Origin: a virus
IMG/VR virus record: IMGVR_UViG_3300025771_000186
Span: 1 to 23,949 of that record
Direction: 5' to 3' (one strand)
Length of the DNA: 23,949 nucleotides
Every line of letters begins with the position of its first letter. The stretch's first letter is position 1. The position numbers and the translations under genes are program-made. The notes beneath the pieces are model-generated. The model had not been told where the DNA came from and searched no databases. It saw only the letters and a list, made by a program, of their open reading frames with translations. Shown here piece after piece: positions 22,966-23,949 of this stretch.

Positions 22966-23949
22966 ACCAGTTGTAAAAAGTTATTTTCCAAGCCAAATCG
23001 CTAGTGATTTAGAAAAAATTACGCCTGAGTATGGACTTAAGGTGGCTAAGGCTATAGAGCACGAGTGGTTTAAAAGGGATTCCGGTACTAATCGGTATTA
23101 TAACAACCAAAATACTTTTCATCGCCGCAGATTATATGCGCGTGGTGAACAATCAATTCAAAAGTATAAAGATGAATTATCTATTAATGGTGATTTGTCT
23201 TACCTTAATTTAGACTGGAAGCCTGTACCAATTATACCTAAGTTTGTAGATATAGTTGTAAATGGTATGTCAGACCGTGTGTTTGATATTAAAGCATATT
23301 CGCAAGATAGTATCGGGGTTAATAAAAGAACCAAGCATATGAAATCCATATTAGCAGATATGGAAATGCGAGATGTAAATAATCAAATACTAGAATCATT
23401 AGGCATTAATCTATATAAAAACGATCCTAAAACCTTACCTGAAACTTCTGAGGAATTAGATGTATATATGCAAATGTCATATAAACAATCTATTGAAGTC
23501 GCTGCTGAGAAAGCTATTAATAATATTTTAGATAATAATAAATATGATTTAACACGTCGCCGATTAATGTATGATTTAGTTACTATCGGTATGGCTTGTG
23601 TTAAAAATAATTTTTCTACTTCAACAGGAGTTACTGTAGAATATGTTGACCCTGCTGATCTTATTTATTCTTATACTGATTCTCCATATTTTGAAGACAT
23701 ATATTATATTGGTGAAATTAAAACAGTTCCAATTAATGAGCTTAAAAAACAATTTCCTAATTTAACAAATGAAGATCTTGAAGAAATAACAAAGCAAGGT
23801 ATTCAAAATACGGATTTTTATCATAGAACAATGGATGAGACAAATAACATTGACTCAAACTCTGTTCAAGTATTATACTTCAATTATAAAACATATATGA
23901 ATGAAGTATATAAAATTAAAAAAACGGCTAGTGGTGCTTCAAAAGCTTT
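22958..23949 (+). CDS. Portal protein, 5' part (runs off the window)
   Basis: An open frame from ATG 22958 to the window end (330 codons, no stop). It starts MAEPVVKSYFPSQIASDLEK, overlapping terL by 8 bases. Next come RRLYARGEQSIQKYKDEL, LNLDWKPVPIIPKFVDIVVN and GMSDRVFDIKAYSQDS, then a helical part and TVEYVDPADLIYSYTDSPYF, EDIYYIGEIKTVPINELKKQ. This order, an N-terminal 'YARG' helix, 'KFVDxxV.G..DR' and later 'VDPADLIYSYTDSPYF', matches portal proteins of Bacteroidota phages as I remember them. Directly following terL is the classic portal position. It forms the dodecameric ring at the capsid vertex. The C-terminal part lies outside the window. Confidence 0.88.
   Translation, partial: MAEPVVKSYFPSQIASDLEKITPEYGLKVAKAIEHEWFKRDSGTNRYYNNQNTFHRRRLYARGEQSIQKYKDELSINGDLSYLNLDWKPVPIIPKFVDIVVNGMSDRVFDIKAYSQDSIGVNKRTKHMKSILADMEMRDVNNQILESLGINLYKNDPKTLPETSEELDVYMQMSYKQSIEVAAEKAINNILDNNKYDLTRRRLMYDLVTIGMACVKNNFSTSTGVTVEYVDPADLIYSYTDSPYFEDIYYIGEIKTVPINELKKQFPNLTNEDLEEITKQGIQNTDFYHRTMDETNNIDSNSVQVLYFNYKTYMNEVYKIKKTASGASKA

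Overview
The window is a gene-dense, AT-rich stretch of a tailed bacteriophage genome. Every supported gene is on the + strand, genes overlap by 1-14 bases or sit a few bases apart, and no gap exceeds 60 bases. Start codons lack clear Shine-Dalgarno sequences and several follow A-rich leaders, a pattern typical of Bacteroidota and their phages. The terminase large subunit and the start of a portal protein resemble, from memory, those of crAss-like and marine flavobacterial phages. The best reading is an uncultured phage of a Bacteroidota host, probably lytic and probably aquatic. No integrase, repressor, tRNA or replication gene is visible.

Layout. (1) 29-2590: a small unknown gene, a complete viral chaperonin pair (groEL then groES, overlapping and in the reverse of the usual bacterial order), and a small helix-turn-helix-like protein. 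(2) 2587-4478: small virion- or assembly-type proteins, including a mini-protein with five alternating cysteines, a protein with a HExxH...ExEAD zinc-protease signature, an unrecognised 320-residue protein and a basic DUF6321-like protein. (3) 4482-4913: a two-helix holin-like protein. (4) 4913-18681: almost 14 kb of adhesin or tail-fibre genes of 237, 518, 2318 and 1505 residues. The two largest are built from 33 copies of a GNVGIGTTSP element separated by variable cassettes. (5) 18687-19412: two tandem paralogous 113-residue proteins. (6) 19471-23949: a coiled-coil protein, a small conserved protein, a 197-residue protein that looks like two fused GroES-type barrels, a terminase small-subunit-like protein, the terminase large subunit and the 5' part of a portal gene that runs off the window.

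How it may work together. Terminase and portal form the DNA-packaging motor. The chaperonin pair, perhaps with the second GroES-like protein, probably folds virion proteins. The fibre genes supply host recognition and look like a system for module shuffling: the repeated element keeps its nucleotide sequence and unusual codons while the DNA between copies diverges. The most notable items are the divergent phage GroEL/GroES with altered substrate- and partner-binding positions, the tandem GroES-like protein, and the 33-copy in-frame repeat array.
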